From Lathyrus oleraceus (lineage: Eukaryota; Streptophyta; Magnoliopsida; Fabales; Fabaceae): a stretch of DNA of 64,000 nucleotides. The stretch covers positions 253,680,977 through 253,744,976 of the forward strand of contig NC_066580.1 in NCBI RefSeq assembly GCF_024323335.1. The letters run 5' to 3'. This document shows, one piece after another, positions 50,674 to 62,885 of this stretch. The position numbers and the translations under genes were made by a program. The first letter of the stretch is position 1, and each line of letters begins with the position of its first letter. A model generated the notes under the pieces. The model had not been told where the DNA came from. It did no database searches and was given only the letters and a program-made list of their open reading frames with translations.

Positions 50674-50926
50674 CAACCTTCCGAATAAGATTTCAAGCTT
50701 TCAATCTTATAAACATGCATTGGAAGGAACCTGTATGTCTTAAAATGCAAGATTCTTTATCAAAAATAATCGGATGTTTTTGCAATCAAAGCGGTAATGA
50801 AAAACAAAAACAAACTTATTTGACTAAATACGCATTTTATTGATTGAAAAAATTGTGTGGCTCAAATTGAGCAATACAAAAGGAAGCAATTCCTGAAAAG
50901 AGGTAATTGCGCTCAAAAGGAAAAAT

Positions 50927-52486
50927 CTATCCTAATGGCAATGTGAAACCCGCGATCTCATCGAGTTCCAACTCGGTTACACCCCATATGTCCTCAGACT
51001 CTCCGTGCTTTCTGCCTTCTGAACAAGACGATTCTGAATGATCCCCACCGGGTATTATCCATGATGCTTTAACCAAAGCGCAAACGATCATGCTAGACGC
51101 AGTTGTTCGTTTCAATCCCTCTTTTGCCTGGACCGCCCTTTCGGGTTACAATCCACCGGGATACCCTTTTTTGCCCAAGTCGCCTTTTCAGGTTTTCGAC
51201 TTGCCGGGTGTACATTTTTTCATTTTATCCCTAATTTTTGCCCGAACCTTCTTTCTGTTTTTTGGTTCGCCGGGATGCCCATTTTTGCCTGGACTATTTT
51301 ATTCTTTTCGTCCAGCGGGTCTCTTACACGAAGTATTTTTTAACTGCGTCCGCATTCACAGGGGATGGAAAATCCTCGCCATCCATGGTCGTTAACAACA
51401 AGGCTCCACCAGAGAAAACCTTCTTGACCACGAATGGACCTTCATAATTCGGTGTCCATTTGCCCCTTCTATCGTTTTGAGGAGGAAGGATCCTTTTCAG
51501 CACCATATCACCTACGTGATATACCCGAGGTCGCACCTTCTTGTCAAAAGCACGCTTCATCCGCTGCTGGTACAACTGCCCATGACAGATGGCTGCCAGC
51601 CTCTTTTCCTCAATCAGGCTCTCTGAGTGAGAAAGGCGTTTGCCCCAGTAGACGTACGTACCGAAGTACAGTACCCGGGCTACAAGCTCCGTACTTAGCC
51701 ACCCTGTTGGCGCATTCAAATGCTATCCTGGCAACAAAAGCTTATTCACCTTAACCTCCCCATCAGACATCGGAATCCGTTCGGATTCGGGGTCAGGCCC
51801 CTCCTCCGGGATCGGTTACTCTCAATCTTTCGATTAGAGCACCTCAAGATGTCCTCATCAGGGAACTCAAACTTCCTCGGTTGATAACCCTCAATGGGTT
51901 GCGGAGCGACGTAATCAGACAATACCCCTTTGATTGCTTTCTGAGAGCATCACAAATCAGTAAACATTATTTTGCTCCTCTCGCAACCCGTCCGGTCAAT
52001 GTTGGCTTCTCAAACCCATACTTGATCAGATCCATCTTGGAAATCCACAAAGTGGTATGAACCAGCATATACCGTCTCAGTCGGCGAGCAGCCTATGCCA
52101 AAGTACAACAAGTTTTCTCGAACAGTGAATGTATTGTTTCCACAGTCGGTAAACTTTTTGCTAAGGTAAATTGCATGCTCTTCTCGACAAGACTCGTCAT
52201 GCTGACCCAATACACCTCGTAAACCCCTCGAAGGCCATCAAGTACAGAATTGACAATTGCTCCTCCCACAGGAAGTATCAGAATCAGAGGTTCCTGCACC
52301 CTTTTTTTTTATTTTTTCCAATGCCCCTTGGCAATCATTAATTCGCCTGACCTTTTGATCTTTCTTTTTTTTTCAACAACTTGAATATAGGTTCACCCAT
52401 GGCTGTTAGATGAGATGTGAACCATGACATGTAGTTCAATATACCCAGGAGACCACGAACCTCTATTTCCATTCTCGGTTCAGGCA

Positions 52487-52526
<40 letters not shown>

Positions 52527-53010
52527 CAGGATGAACCTCGATTCCTCTTTTCCACTTATGATGAACCCCCAACATCTTACCGGATCGCACTCTGATAGTG
52601 CACTCATTCTAATTCAACCTCAGTCGGAATTATCTCCACCAGATGCCCCACTCCTGTTTGGGACTTTGCTATCATGTCATAGCATAGCATTCAACTTCAT
52701 GATGAATCATATCATGAAACAAAGTCACCATGGCTCTCTGATATAGGCACTGGCGTTCTGCTTCTTTAGAGGACGATCCTCTCTCCATGGTAGCTTGTGC
52801 AACATCAGCATCGGTATCTGACCCTGGCATATCCTGACACGACCAGGTGAAGGTGTCTACATGCTCTTTCAACAAGACTACCATTCTGCTCTTGATTCGC
52901 CTCTGAAGCGGCCTCATTTTCACTTCCTTTCTGACCTCGGCGGTGCTCGGAATAACAATCTCAACCCGCTTCACGTGCGGATGAATCAACTTCTCCTCCG
53001 ATTTTAACAT
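50927..53010 (-). pseudogene. Ogre pol remnants (RT, RNase H, integrase end)
   Basis: Separate minus-strand fragments in the expected order: RT start (53010-52672; VDTFTWSCQDMPGSDTD), RT thumb (about 52500-52350; RGLLGILNYMSWFTSHLTA, next to a 31-base T run at 52493-52523), RNase H pieces (52299-52010), and integrase C-terminus (51719-51324; KVRPRVYHVGDMVLKRI). A short frame at 51115-50927 may be the pol tail. The RT active site and the integrase core are missing, and frames shift between fragments. Confidence 0.8.
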
Positions 53011-53406
53011 CCTGGCTAATTCCAGTAGACCAAAATCTTCTTCGCCTTCTTCAGCCTGATTGCTCGGATTGTCGAAGTCATATGAGGTGTAACCAAATCG
53101 TTATCAACGAGATCCGGAGAATTATTTTTGAATTTGGAACGAGACAAATCAAAAAGGAAAAAAAAACAGAAAACAAACATTGCCATTTTTATTTGTTTTT
53201 AAACTGCAAAAATAAATGAAAAACAAGGAACACCGCTTTTTGACTGAAAAACATCCATTTATTAATGATGCAGAAATGCAAATTTAAACATGAGGTGGCC
53301 CTTACAATGAACCAATACGTTTCGGGCAAAACGCACGGCTTTCATGCATATAAAACTGAAAACAAGAAATTATTACTCTTCAGGATGAGTGTCAGTGCTG
53401 ATCTTT

Positions 53407-54762
53407 TTAAGCCTTCCAGCTTCCTGGTACGCACGATCTTATCCATTGATCAATCTCCCAGTCACTGTCAGTTTCTTTACCCACTGTATAGGCGTGATCT
53501 GAATCTAGCATTCCGGCACTTACAAAGGTAAACGACGTACGACGTCCTCTATTCTGCTCAGACGAGTCTTGACCTGGATGATAACCAATCCCAAACATAT
53601 CCGCCTTTACCACAATGCCTATGACCTGTCCCCAGCCTGGGATCCCTCCATTTCTCAACATCTCCAGTGCCTGTTTGTAAGAAGCCACAGACGGTTTTTT
53701 CTCTTTTCCGACACCAATGTCATTTTCCACCTTGACGGTTTCAGCTACCAGACTGGGTGCTTCAAATTTTCCACCGTCCATTTCCTTCACCTTCTGGATC
53801 ATATCCCCCATCGGTACACCACCCTCTGTGGCGATGGCCACACAACAAGTATCAGCACTAGGGAAAGTTCCCTCTTTCCTCCGAGGTTTTGGGACCACAG
53901 GCCTCGGCATTTTTAACCGATCCCCATTCACCAACCCAATCGTCTTCCTATCCTCAGAAATTGCATTCATCTCTACCTCACCATGCGCGGGCATATGATT
54001 AGCATTAACATTGGGAAATTGTGCAAAATTAATGGCCTTGGAATCCACCAGGTCTTGGACAGCATGCTTAAAAGCTCTACAACCCTCAAGGTTATGCCCA
54101 GACGCCCCCGAATGGAATTCGCACTTAGCATTCTCATCGTAGTTGGTTGGCCTCTGATCAGGTTCTAATGGAGCTAATGTCCTCAATTGTACCATTCCGA
54201 GATCTTTCAACTTCCTCAACAGAAGAGCATACGGTATGGGTGGCCTATCAAATTGACGATCAACCCCCTTTCCTCTTACCTGGTTCCCAGCTCTCTGTAC
54301 TCCCGGGCGAGATGACGGATGTCTCGGTGGTACAGATGAACCACCAACAGGAATGGTTGCAGTGGCAGCATAAGGGTGATAGCGATCCTTACCGCATTCT
54401 CTTTTAGTCTGCGCACCACCTGATTCAACCTTCTTCTTGGGCTGACCACTATCAAGGGATTTCTTCACTACAGAGCCAGAGGGATTTGTTACTTCAGATG
54501 ACAGAGCCTTTCCCTGAACTTTCTCTTTGATCATCCAGCCCTCAATCCTTTCTAATCTCTCGGCCACGGCTTTCTGCCCCAAGGCAAGCCCTTGCACAAC
54601 ACTGAACAAATCCCTCACCATCTCTTTCAGTTCGAGGATGTCGGCGCTAGGAGGATCCATCAGTTTGGATTTGTTGCCCCTAGCAGGATATCTGAGCAAA
54701 CAAGCTATGCGCACCGGTTGACACCTACAAAACAGCAAATGGGTTAGTATGTATGAATGCAA
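53407..54762 (-). pseudogene. Ogre gag, partial
   Basis: An open 451-codon frame; the likely start is the Met of MDPPSADILELKEMV (about 54660). It has an N-terminal coiled-coil-like segment, a Pro/Arg-rich stretch, and a CCHC-like finger (CEFHSGASGHNLEGC) followed by FKHAVQDL and NMPAHG-type motifs (here NHMPAHGEVEMN) seen in Tat/Ogre gag-protease. The usual central capsid part is largely absent, and I see no protease DTG, so this is an internally deleted gag. The extra 5' ORF typical of Ogre is not found. Confidence 0.75.
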
Positions 54763-55903
54763 CGTCTATCCATACGAGGAAGATTCTGTCATTTGATTCC
54801 GGTTTCATCGAGACAGATAATATTTCACCAATAACATTCTGACATCCGGATGTCTTTCAACCAGATTCTCAATCCATAATATTCCCCATATGGCTAGACA
54901 TAGGTTCGATGCAGATGAATGCAAAATGATGCTGATGAATGAATGCAATGCACTGTGCCATCCTCCAAGTCATCTGATCATTTGTTGCTCTGAGTCACAG
55001 CCCTGATTTCTGAACCGATCACAACCATCTGAGGGAATATGTAGACACAGATCCGACCCACGGGTTCCGAAATAAACGGAAGAAAGATACATCATCATCA
55101 TCATCAGTCTCTGAGCAGATCACCTCAATCCTCTGAATCGGCCCGGGGAATCCTGAAATAAACGGATCCCCACCGATAAGTAACTCGGCCCGGGGAATCC
55201 TGAAATAAACGGATCCCCACTGATAAATACCACGGACAGCACTCCGGCGTCTCAGAAATAAACGGCCATAAATCCGACTTATAAATATGACTCTGATCCA
55301 CGGAACAAACAGTCACCATCTGAGTCACCATCTGATTATACATCTGAAAGAATCAACCCTCCCCTCACAGGTAAATTCTAAACAGGTCACCCTAAGGCGG
55401 ATAATAGTCTCGACAATCGGGCAGAGATACTCAATGGGTTTGCCCTTTCGGGTGTGCCATTGTAGCTCCCTTAAGATCGTCTAAACCAAAGATCTGGGAA
55501 ATGATCGGTCACCAGAGTCAACAGCTCAAAAGAGATAACCCAACCAAAGTGGAAAGCCCCACTGGAAGAGCACTTCTCAGATGAACCTCGTCCGGCTTGT
55601 GGTATGCCACATCGCAACATCATGCCCAACCGACATGTGAGCGACGCGAGACCACGCTAATCCTAGGTGTATACTCGGGCCTGAGTTTTAGCCCCACTCA
55701 GAACACCCACCCCAAACAGAGGAACCACCTGCACAGAGGACGGCAACAACATGATAGTATGATGCATGCACACATTACTGCAAATATATACACAGTGGTT
55801 AGAATAATAAATGCAATAAATAACACACAATAAGCAACCCAAACCAATCCTAAACCGCTAGGAAGGACTCGCTTAGAGACGACGGACCAGCATAGGTCTA
55901 CAT
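54763..55903 (-). other. Ogre leader between primer site and gag
   Basis: No supported ORF. It contains two ~47-bp tandem copies around TCGGCCCGGGGAATCCTG (about 55138 and 55185). Confidence 0.7.
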
Positions 55904-55926
55904 CGAAGTCCCCAGCAGAGTCGCCA
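55904..55926 (-). other. Ogre primer binding site (tRNA-Arg)
   Basis: On the minus strand it reads TGGCGACTCTGCTGGGGACT followed by TCG, the tRNA-Arg-complementary site characteristic of Ogre, two bases (GC) after the LTR end at 55929. It fixes the element's orientation. Confidence 0.93.
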
Positions 55927-55928
55927 GC

Positions 55929-58900
55929 TGTCGCAACCTGCGAAAAATCAACCGGCGAGCTAAAAACAAAACACACACAGAGCCGCCACTGCGCGTTATT
56001 TATCCCAAAATAGGGAAAGGAAACGCTCAGAGAAACCTGGAAAGAACATGGTCTCGCGACCAAAGAGACAGGGTAAGGGAGTCGGTTACGCAAGGGGAAG
56101 GTATTAGCACCCCTCACGTCCGTCGTACTCGACGGGATCCACATCCTAGAATAAAGAATAGGTTGCTAAAACATCACACACACACACGGGGAACGCAGGT
56201 GGGGTTAAGAGAAGGGAGCTCGATAAGACGTCGCATCTTATGCCTACATATCTCGTCGGGAACGAGAATCAGAGCCACTGTAGTTCGGCTTACGCACGCC
56301 AAACAACACAAAACAACACAAACAAACAAGGGTGGCAAACATGGAGCCCGACAACCACTGGATGGAATTACGTCGGCATCCGAACCAAAACACATTTAAA
56401 AGGGCAAACGTGGAGCCCGACAGCCAATCACTGGGCTTACGTCGGCATCCGAACCCGAACATACACAGTCAGATAACAAGCAAACACAAACAAAAAGAAA
56501 AAAGTTTGCCCGGAGAGGTCTCGCACGACCCCTGCCTACATACCTCGTCTGGAACGAGGATCAGGGCGATGTAGTTCCTCTGAAAGGGACAAAAGATCTA
56601 GCCTAACCAGACAACAGAGGGAGACACAACACTAGGGAGACTACGACTCGAGCCTAGATGTTGTCATGCAAAGTCGTCCCTAAGTTAAGGTTTCTAGCTA
56701 CTTGCATAAGCAAACTACTCCTATCCAGGAAAGAAGCAAGCATACAAGCATTCAGAATAGTTCAAGCATACATCAAATGAGAACAAGCATCTCAAACAGA
56801 TATCCACATAGCACGCACTATAACCAAACAAGGGGCTCACACAATAGGTTTGACTGCCTCAGCAAGTCATCTGTACGGGCTGTGTTTGCTCTTAACCTTG
56901 CCATTACGAGGCTAAGGTGAAGCAGATGAAAGGTGAAGTGAGGATCAGACCTCACAGCTCTTATCCCTAACCAGGGAGAGCTTCAGACAAGGGAGCGTGG
57001 GTCCAGAATGGAGGGACCCTTCTACACTCAATGACTCCGACTCGATTGTGCGACAGCACAGATCTTGGGCTTGTGCCCCAATGCATCAACACACAGCCGT
57101 GTGAGCAGAGGGACGACACAAAGAATAGTGGGGGATAGATTGCTTATCCCTAACTTCCACCAATTGCCTCTTTAGAGGACTTTCACCTGCTTGGCACGAA
57201 AAATAAACAACCACAATCATTGCCTCTTAAGGAGGACTTCAGACATTTGCCCGGCCAAATAACAGGCCGGGTCTCCCAGACTACATGAAGTCAAGAGGAC
57301 CTACCTCAAGCGGTTTACACAACCGAGCAACGGCTACCAAGCAAGTTCTTAAAAGAACTAGAAGCGGCTAAATGTACCTGTACAAAAGCTAACCAGTTAG
57401 TAACTCAGACAACCAATCAGAAAACAACAAATGTTAATCAGTCAGACTATACAAGCCAAGGCACACAAAGGCAAGCTATGAGCTCAAGCCCAAGCTTCAC
57501 AACCTACAAAACAATGTTATGTTAGTGTACAAACATCAAACAACATCATTTCAATCAACTTGGATCATTCTCCATGAACCTTGTGCTATTCATCCTGAAA
57601 AATCAAGCAAATATTAGCAACAAGACCACTAGGCCAAGCCTAGGGTCCAAAAGCAAGAAAAATTCCTAAACATCAAGGTATTCTCAACCAAACTCAAATT
57701 AATGTCAAACAAAAGCCAACACAATTAGTCCCATGTCCATATCATTCATTATATTCATTTCATGACCAAAACATGTCAACTTATGTCAAATGGAACACAA
57801 AACATCCAAACAGAACTATTGCATCCAATTACATATCAAAACAATTCCAAAAATCGTCAAATAATTTACACCTAAACAGGGCCTATCCAAGGTATGGCAT
57901 ATCAAATTTCAGCTTAATTGGGCAAAGGGAACCATGTCAATGAAAATCAACAAAAACAGACACAATTTCATGCTCCAAATCACAACATCAACACATGCAT
58001 TTACTTCAAAAATTCACAAGTCAATGAAAACAGTAAAGAAATGAGTGGGACCAAAACAGGGATGTCACATCATGTGTCTATAACCAGCATACCAAATTTC
58101 ATATTCATTCAATACCATATGAGCATTTCACATTAAATCTACCAACATGTATCACATGAGCTTGAATGAATATGAAATTTGGTATGCTGGTTATAGACAC
58201 ATGATGTGACATCCCTGTTTTGGTCCCACTCATTTCTTTACTGTTTTCATTGACTTGTGAATTTTTGAAGTAAATGCATGTGTTGATGTTGTGATTTGGA
58301 GCATGAAATTGTGTCTGTTTTTGTTGATTTTCATTGACATGGTTCCCTTTGCCCAATTAAGCTGAAATTTGATATGCCATACCTTGGATAGGCCCTGTTT
58401 AGGTGTAAATTATTTGACGATTTTTGGAATTGTTTTGATATGTAATTGGATGCAATAGTTCTGTTTGGATGTTTTGTGTTCCATTTGACATAAGTTGACA
58501 TGTTTTGGTCATGAAATGAATATAATGAATGATATGGACATGGGACTAATTGTGTTGGCTTTTGTTTGACATTAATTTGAGTTTGGTTGAGAATACCTTG
58601 ATGTTTAGGAATTTTTCTTGCTTTTGGACCCTAGGCTTGGCCTAGTGGTCTTGTTGCTAATATTTGCTTGATTTTTCAGGATGAATAGCACAAGGTTCAT
58701 GGAGAATGATCCAAGTTGATTGAAATGATGTTGTTTGATGTTTGTACACTAACATAACATTGTTTTGTAGGTTGTGAAGCTTGGGCTTGAGCTCATAGCT
58801 TGCCTTTGTGTGCCTTGGCTTGTATAGTCTGACTGATTAACATTTGTTGTTTTCTGATTGGTTGTCTGAGTTACTAACTGGTTAGCTTTTGTACAGGTAC

Positions 58901-60348
58901 ATTTAGCCGCTTCTAGTTCTTTTAAGAACTTGCTTGGTAGCCGTTGCTCGGTTGTGTAAACCGCTTGAGGTAGGTCCTCTTGACTTCATGTAGTCTGGGA
59001 GACCCGGCCTGTTATTTGGCCGGGCAAATGTCTGAAGTCCTCCTTAAGAGGCAATGATTGTGGTTGTTTATTTTTCGTGCCAAGCAGGTGAAAGTCCTCT
59101 AAAGAGGCAATTGGTGGAAGTTAGGGATAAGCAATCTATCCCCCACTATTCTTTGTGTCGTCCCTCTGCTCACACGGCTGTGTGTTGATGCATTGGGGCA
59201 CAAGCCCAAGATCTGTGCTGTCGCACAATCGAGTCGGAGTCATTGAGTGTAGAAGGGTCCCTCCATTCTGGACCCACGCTCCCTTGTCTGAAGCTCTCCC
59301 TGGTTAGGGATAAGAGCTGTGAGGTCTGATCCTCACTTCACCTTTCATCTGCTTCACCTTAGCCTCGTAATGGCAAGGTTAAGAGCAAACACAGCCCGTA
59401 CAGATGACTTGCTGAGGCAGTCAAACCTATTGTGTGAGCCCCTTGTTTGGTTATAGTGCGTGCTATGTGGATATCTGTTTGAGATGCTTGTTCTCATTTG
59501 ATGTATGCTTGAACTATTCTGAATGCTTGTATGCTTGCTTCTTTCCTGGATAGGAGTAGTTTGCTTATGCAAGTAGCTAGAAACCTTAACTTAGGGACGA
59601 CTTTGCATGACAACATCTAGGCTCGAGTCGTAGTCTCCCTAGTGTTGTGTCTCCCTCTGTTGTCTGGTTAGGCTAGATCTTTTGTCCCTTTCAGGGGAAC
59701 TACATCGCCCTGATCCTCGTTCCAGACGAGGTATGTAGGCAGGGGGTCGTGCGAGACCTCTCCGGGCAAACTTTTTTCTTTTTGTTTGTGTTTGCTTGTT
59801 ATCTGACTGTGTATGTTCGGGTTCGGATGCCGACGTAAGCCCAGTGATTGGCTGTCGGGCTCCACGTTTGCCCTTTTAAATGTGTTTTGGTTCGGATGCC
59901 GACGTAATTCCATCCAGTGGTTGTCGGGCTCCATGTTTGCCACCCTTGTTTGTTTGTGTTGTTTTGTGTTGTTTGGCGTGCGTAAGCCGAACTACAGTGG
60001 CTCTGATTCTCGTTCCCGACGAGATATGTAGGCATAAGATGCGACGTCTTATCGAGCTCCCTTCTCTTAACCCCACCTGCGTTCCCCGTGTGTGTGTGTG
60101 TGATGTTTTAGCAACCTATTCTTTATTCTAGGACGTGGATCCCGTCGAGTACGACGGACGTGAGGGGTGCTAATACCTTCCCCTTGCGTAACCGACTCCC
60201 TTACCCTGTCTCTTTGGTCGCGATACCATGTTCTTTCCAGGTTTCTCTGAGCGTTTCCTTTCCCTATTTTGGGATAAATAACGCGCAGTGGCGGCTCTGT
60301 GTGTGTTTTGTTTTTAGCTCGCCGGTTGATTTTTCGCAGGTTGCGACA
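55929..60348 (-). repeat. Palindromic Ogre 5' LTR (two opposed U5-side halves)
   Basis: Arm 1 (55929-58112) is a direct copy of the terminal 2.2 kb of the 3' LTR (36207-38400). Arm 2 (58162-60348) is the inverted copy of arm 1, and about 50 bp of LTR sequence separates them. The arms differ at only about four sites. The first 2.8 kb of a normal LTR, including its TGTAACACC start and the putative TATA box, is absent. Both outer ends are TGTCGCAACC, and the far end abuts the GATCT duplication. Confidence 0.93.
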
Positions 60349-61149
60349 GATCTCAATATACGTTTTTATTTTGTTAGGGCAATACTAAAATTTAGATCGA
60401 AAAAGAATTACCGTAATAGGAAGGACATTACCTGGATCAGAGTTCAGGTATATATTAAGTATCTTATATTTGCTTATAATAGTGTTTGTTTTTTTGCTTA
60501 TAATAGTGTTTGTAAGAAATTAACTATATATATATTGTTTGTTTTCTATGTAGTGTCCTCAGCAAAACAATTCGGTCGATTGCGGATTTTTTGTATTGAG
60601 ATTTATGAGAGATATCATTGCGTTGAATCGTATAGACATCCCAAAAATGGTATGGAATAATAACTTAGGGTTTATTTTAATATTATCGGATATTTCATCT
60701 AATTTGTTACTAAATCATGAATATGTTTTATTCTCTTAATTGTAGTACTTTGAGGAATACAAATCTTACTCAAGAGCTCATTTGGATGAAATGAAGGATG
60801 AATTGTGTCAATTCATTGTTGATCAAAGAATCATATAGTTAGGTTGTATATTGTTGTACATATATGTATGGAATGTTGTTGTTGTATGCTGTTGTTGTAT
60901 ATATGTTGTATATTGTTGTTGTACTTTTACTAAATCATGAATATGTTGTTGTATATTGTTGATCAAAGAATCATATATTAATGTTGTATATATGGAGGAT
61001 TAATGTTGTATATAAATGGATTCATGTTGTATATATCAATGGACTAATGGTGTATAACATTGGATTAAAGGATGAAATCAATATGAATTTTACACTTTTG
61101 CAGCATGCGAACAGGTTACCAATTAAATATCCACTGTTTTTCAAACAAA

Positions 61150-61513
61150 TTTTTTTAAATAACTAACACTTTAGAGGGCGCTTTCTGTAGGAAGCGCCCT
61201 CTAAACACTTTACATTGACAACTTTAGAGGGCGCTTTGTCCAGAAAGCGCCCTCTAAACACTTTACATTGACAACTTTAGAGGGCGCTTTTTCCAGAAAG
61301 CGCCCTCTAAGGTGTCCCTTTATGGATCACTCCAGAGGGCGCTTTTTTCTGAAAGCGCACTATAATGTGGCCCTTAAAGGGCCACTTTAGACAGCGCTTT
61401 CTCCAGGAAAACAAAGCGCTGTCTTTACCTATGCCAGCGCCACTTTAGAGGGCGCTTAAAAGCGCTGTTATAGGCCAAAATAAGCGCCCTCTTTTCCCTT
61501 ATTTGGCGTAGTG
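61150..61513. repeat. CACTA right subterminal repeats and terminal inverted repeat
   Basis: At least five hairpin units such as TTTAGAGGGCGCTTT...AAGCGCCCTCTAA, ending ATTTGGCGTAGTG at 61513. They match the left-end motif family. Confidence 0.92.
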
Positions 61514-61516
61514 ATA

Positions 61517-62701
61517 GACCTCATTGTCTGGAGCTTCCAATTCACCTACACCCTTAACTCTTCTTCACAGAAAATTGTTAATGACAGTGGGAGAGAATGT
61601 GATACACTTACCTCTCACAAATACTTTGCAAAATTCCTTGTTGTTCTTATCAGCAATATCCTCAGGAATGTTGACAATGAATTCCTTAACCAAACCCTCA
61701 TAGCACTGAGAGAACCCAGCCACAATCTTCATCTACCCATCAGTCTTTATTAGGTTCATGACCTCCTTTACTTCAACAACATCCTTTCCTAACTCCCTTT
61801 ATACAGCCACCCTTCTTTGAATCACAAATTTCCATTTGGCAGCTCCATCTTCAAGATGGAAAGAGATATTATCCAAATGCACAACAACAACTTTCACAGG
61901 GGACTTCCTCACAGTGGTCTTCTTCACAGGAGAGATGTCAGGGACATCTTCCTCAACATCTTCTTCAGACTCAGATACTTCTCTAACCTTCCTCTTCTTC
62001 ACTTCAACCTTGCTCCAAGATTTGGAAGGACCAACACCAATAGTCTTCTTAGCTGTTTTAGCTGACATCATTTCAGCCACAGATCTTCCTTTTCGAGTCT
62101 TCATACGCTTAGCCACACTTGGCTTTAAGTGATGAAGTAAGCTATCCTCTTACTCATCGGACCTATCATCCTCTAGGTCAATCACATCGTTTGCAACATC
62201 ATGCTTCTCAGAATGGGAAGCATTGGCAGTTTTAGATGCCACCGATTTTCCTTTACCAGACACAGTTTTCCCTAGAGAGCACAAACCTTCAGCAACCATG
62301 TCCTTCTCAAAACTGGAGGAATCGTTATTCTTCTCACTATGTTGTGCAACCTCAGGAGAGGGGTACATTTTAGACAGGGGAGTAGAGACTCCCTTCACAG
62401 AATGTCCTTCATTAAGGATTCTAGTGACTAGGTTCCTTATGACACGATCAGTGTGGTGTAAATCTTCCTTAGAACTAGTGGCATGAGTTGATCTATAAGG
62501 GATACTAGAGTTGTTACCTTGATTGGGGCATGCAGAAGTTGAGGCATCCATGGGATGGTTTAGATCAAGGGATTCGCAGGGAATAACTGATAGAGAAACC
62601 ACATCCAAAATCTCATCATCGTGAATGTCCATGGAAGGAGCGCTAACCTTGTGAGTAAACTTAGTAGTTTTTGAATCAGATGTAGCTTGATGTTGTGACA
62701 T
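61517..62701 (-). pseudogene. Envelope-like ORF of minus SIRE, N-terminal part
   Basis: Starts MSQHQATSDSK at 62701. The frame is broken by in-frame TAA near 62150, by a stop near 61797 and by another near 61735, but homology to the plus copy continues through them to the CACTA junction. Content: Ser/Asp/Lys-rich disordered region with basic segments (KTRKGR, KKRKVRE), then the start of the conserved globular part. Its continuation is at 32184-31501. Confidence 0.82.
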
Positions 62702-62885
62702 CTTGACGTTTCTGTGGAAAAATTTCAGCTACCCTAGCAGAGGAGTGTGAGGAAGATGCAGGGAGTTGGAAGAGTTGGAGTAGGTAGTGAGGTTGTGTGT
62801 GAAAAGGTAATAGATGGTATTTCCAAAACTAGGTGATGATTTACCATAATGGGGACGCTTTATTTTAGCCACATAGACATAATTG

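Larger units (their letters stand above)
36207..60348 (-). mobile_element. Ogre (Tat-lineage Ty3/gypsy) element with palindromic 5' LTR
   Basis: Minus-strand element of 24,142 bp including a nested solo LTR. Order on the minus strand: aberrant 5' LTR (60348-55929), tRNA-Arg primer site (55926-55904), leader, gag (54762-53407), eroded pol (53010-50927), spacer with tandem repeats (44288-41217), purine tract, and 3' LTR (41204-36207, 4998 bp). The 5-bp duplication GATCT flanks it (36202-36206 and 60349-60353). The outer bases are TGTCGCAACC at both ends in inverted orientation. Pol is reduced to fragments, so it is non-autonomous. Confidence 0.92.
33424..60838 (+). pseudogene. CACTA-borne TNPA-like/Ulp1 (C48 protease-like) gene, split by Ogre
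   Basis: The spliced gene starts MANQDDTHDASGS at 33424. Exons visible by GT-AG sites and frame include 33424-33707, about 33812-34026, 34102-34193, 34278-34394 and 34484 on, then 35405-35651, 35742-35930, 36031-36140, 60378-60447, 60554-60649 and 60746-60838 (stop TAG). The N-terminal part resembles plant En/Spm-type transposase_24 proteins. The C-terminal part is an Ulp1-like cysteine protease with His in GGHWVLVAMD, Asp in YYLDSLSG and Gln/Cys in QQNNSVDCGFFVL. Lesions: nonsense TAA at 33628-33630, a likely frameshift near 34630, and CA instead of GT at the expected donor 35931. The 24-kb Ogre sits in the intron 36141-60377 without damaging either splice site. Its role may be DNA binding or SUMO-type deconjugation, but that is unproven for these captured domains. 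Confidence 0.8.
32185..61513 (+). mobile_element. CACTA (En/Spm) DNA transposon with nested Ogre
   Basis: The termini read CACTACGCCAAA on both ends (32185 onward, and 61513 backward on the minus strand), flanked by the 3-bp duplication ATA (32182-32184 and 61514-61516). Without the Ogre insertion it is about 5.2 kb. It carries one spliced gene with a plant CACTA accessory-protein N-terminus and an Ulp1-like protease C-terminus. I find no TNP2-type transposase, so it is non-autonomous. Confidence 0.93.

Noticed and set aside
52490..52523. Poly(T) run as the poly(A) tail of a LINE or processed gene
   Set aside because: It lies inside the Ogre pol between RT fragments, with no LINE sequence or target duplication; more likely slippage expansion.
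58113..58161. Assembly fold-back artefact as the explanation of the Ogre palindrome
   Set aside because: A fold-back artefact would not end exactly at an LTR terminus followed by the GATCT duplication and resumed CACTA exon sequence, although read-level confirmation is still needed.
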